Shown: positions 63,830 to 64,000 of the stretch, one piece after another
Position numbering within the stretch: position 1 is the stretch's first letter
Layout: the number at the start of each line of letters is the position of its first letter
Assembly: GCF_000720255.1 (NCBI RefSeq)
Contig: NZ_JOJE01000035.1
Location: 1-64,000 of the forward strand
DNA from: Streptomyces griseus subsp. griseus
GTDB taxonomy: Bacteria > Actinomycetota > Actinomycetes > Streptomycetales > Streptomycetaceae
Direction of reading: 5' to 3'
Length of the DNA: 64,000 nt
Notes under the pieces: generated by a model
Database searches by the model: none
Seen by the model: the letters and a program-made list of their open reading frames with translations, nothing else
What the model was told of the DNA's origin: nothing
Translations under genes and position numbers: made by a program

Positions 63830-64000
63830 TCACGCCCCGGCGGCCCACAACCCCCGTACGTGGCCCAGGTGTCGGCTCATGACCTCGCGCACCGCCCGCT
63901 CGTCGCGGGCCAGCAGCGCGTCCAGGAGCTCCAGGTGCTCCTCCGCCGAGGCCAGCAGACGGCCCGCCTCAAGGAGGGCGGTGAGCCCGTAGAGCCGGGA
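63830..64000 (-). CDS. GntR/FCD-family regulator, C-terminal fragment at window edge
   Basis: 56 codons, open to the right edge and ending at TGA 63830-63832. The text LLDALLARDERAVREVMSRHLGHV is the final helix pair of an FCD ligand domain, including the last conserved His. The DNA-binding part lies beyond the window. A short GGGGCGT/ACGCCCC hairpin overlaps its stop codon. Confidence 0.75.
   Translation of the reverse strand, partial: SRLYGLTALLEAGRLLASAEEHLELLDALLARDERAVREVMSRHLGHVRGLWAAGA

Overview
The window is high-GC actinobacterial chromosome, almost certainly Streptomyces. The signs are GC-rich third codon positions, frequent GTG and TTG starts, ATGA and GTGA gene overlaps, CBM2-tethered cellulases under CebR-type boxes, a Cvn 'conservon' and a DMATS-type prenyltransferase. 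There is no phage, transposase or CRISPR signal, but several decayed genes are scattered through it.

Layout. (1) 0-10.2 kb is a plant-cell-wall degradation island: the end of a rhamnogalacturonan lyase, GH74 xyloglucanase, GH48 exocellulase, then divergently GH5 endoglucanase and GH6 cellobiohydrolase. GH74, GH48, GH5 and GH6 each carry a CBM2. Two CebR-like boxes sit between GH48 and GH5. (2) 10.2-18.5 kb is mixed metabolism: methyltransferase, SDR relic, aldo/keto reductase, acyl-CoA synthetase, a LysR/SBF-symporter divergon and a MarR/quinone-reductase divergon. (3) 18.5-25.1 kb is a five-gene NAD-dependent formate dehydrogenase operon headed by a PanE-like reductase. (4) 25.2-27.5 kb holds a methyltransferase relic and two aminoglycoside-modifying-type genes. 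(5) 27.7-31.1 kb holds an OFA-family (oxalate/formate) transporter with a 44-aa small partner, a KASIII-like enzyme and a GntR/FCD regulator. (6) 31.3-42.7 kb is a ROK-regulated sugar ABC operon with oxidoreductase and isomerase genes. It ends in a frameshifted sugar dehydrogenase and a truncated ThuA gene. (7) 42.8-54.8 kb is an oxalate-type module: two more OFA transporters, an NDP-forming acyl-CoA synthetase, formyl-CoA:oxalate CoA-transferase and a ThDP decarboxylase on one strand; a second SucCD pair and an aldehyde dehydrogenase lie on the other. (8) 54.9-55.8 kb holds tRNA-Leu(GAG), a strong terminator and a decayed GH10-CBM2 xylanase. (9) 56.0-59.9 kb is a five-gene conservon (cvnABCD plus a P450-like protein). 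(10) 60.0-62.9 kb holds an aromatic prenyltransferase with an unusual leader, convergent with a flavin monooxygenase. (11) The window ends with a DJ-1/PfpI protein and the 3' end of another FCD regulator.

How the parts fit. Regions 3, 5 and 7 make a plausible oxalate-formate network. OFA carriers import oxalate, Frc makes oxalyl-CoA, the ThDP enzyme decarboxylates it to formyl-CoA, Frc recycles CoA and releases formate, and the formate dehydrogenase oxidises formate to CO2 plus NADH. The PanE-like protein could divert oxalyl-CoA to glyoxylate. Related operator-like sequences containing GT(C/A)GACGAA lie before the formate dehydrogenase operon, before the GntR gene and between the ThDP enzyme and sucC. 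A related word sits before the first OFA gene. This suggests one FCD-GntR regulon. The ThDP enzyme lacks the hallmark motif of known oxalyl-CoA decarboxylases, so this step may use a different enzyme lineage.
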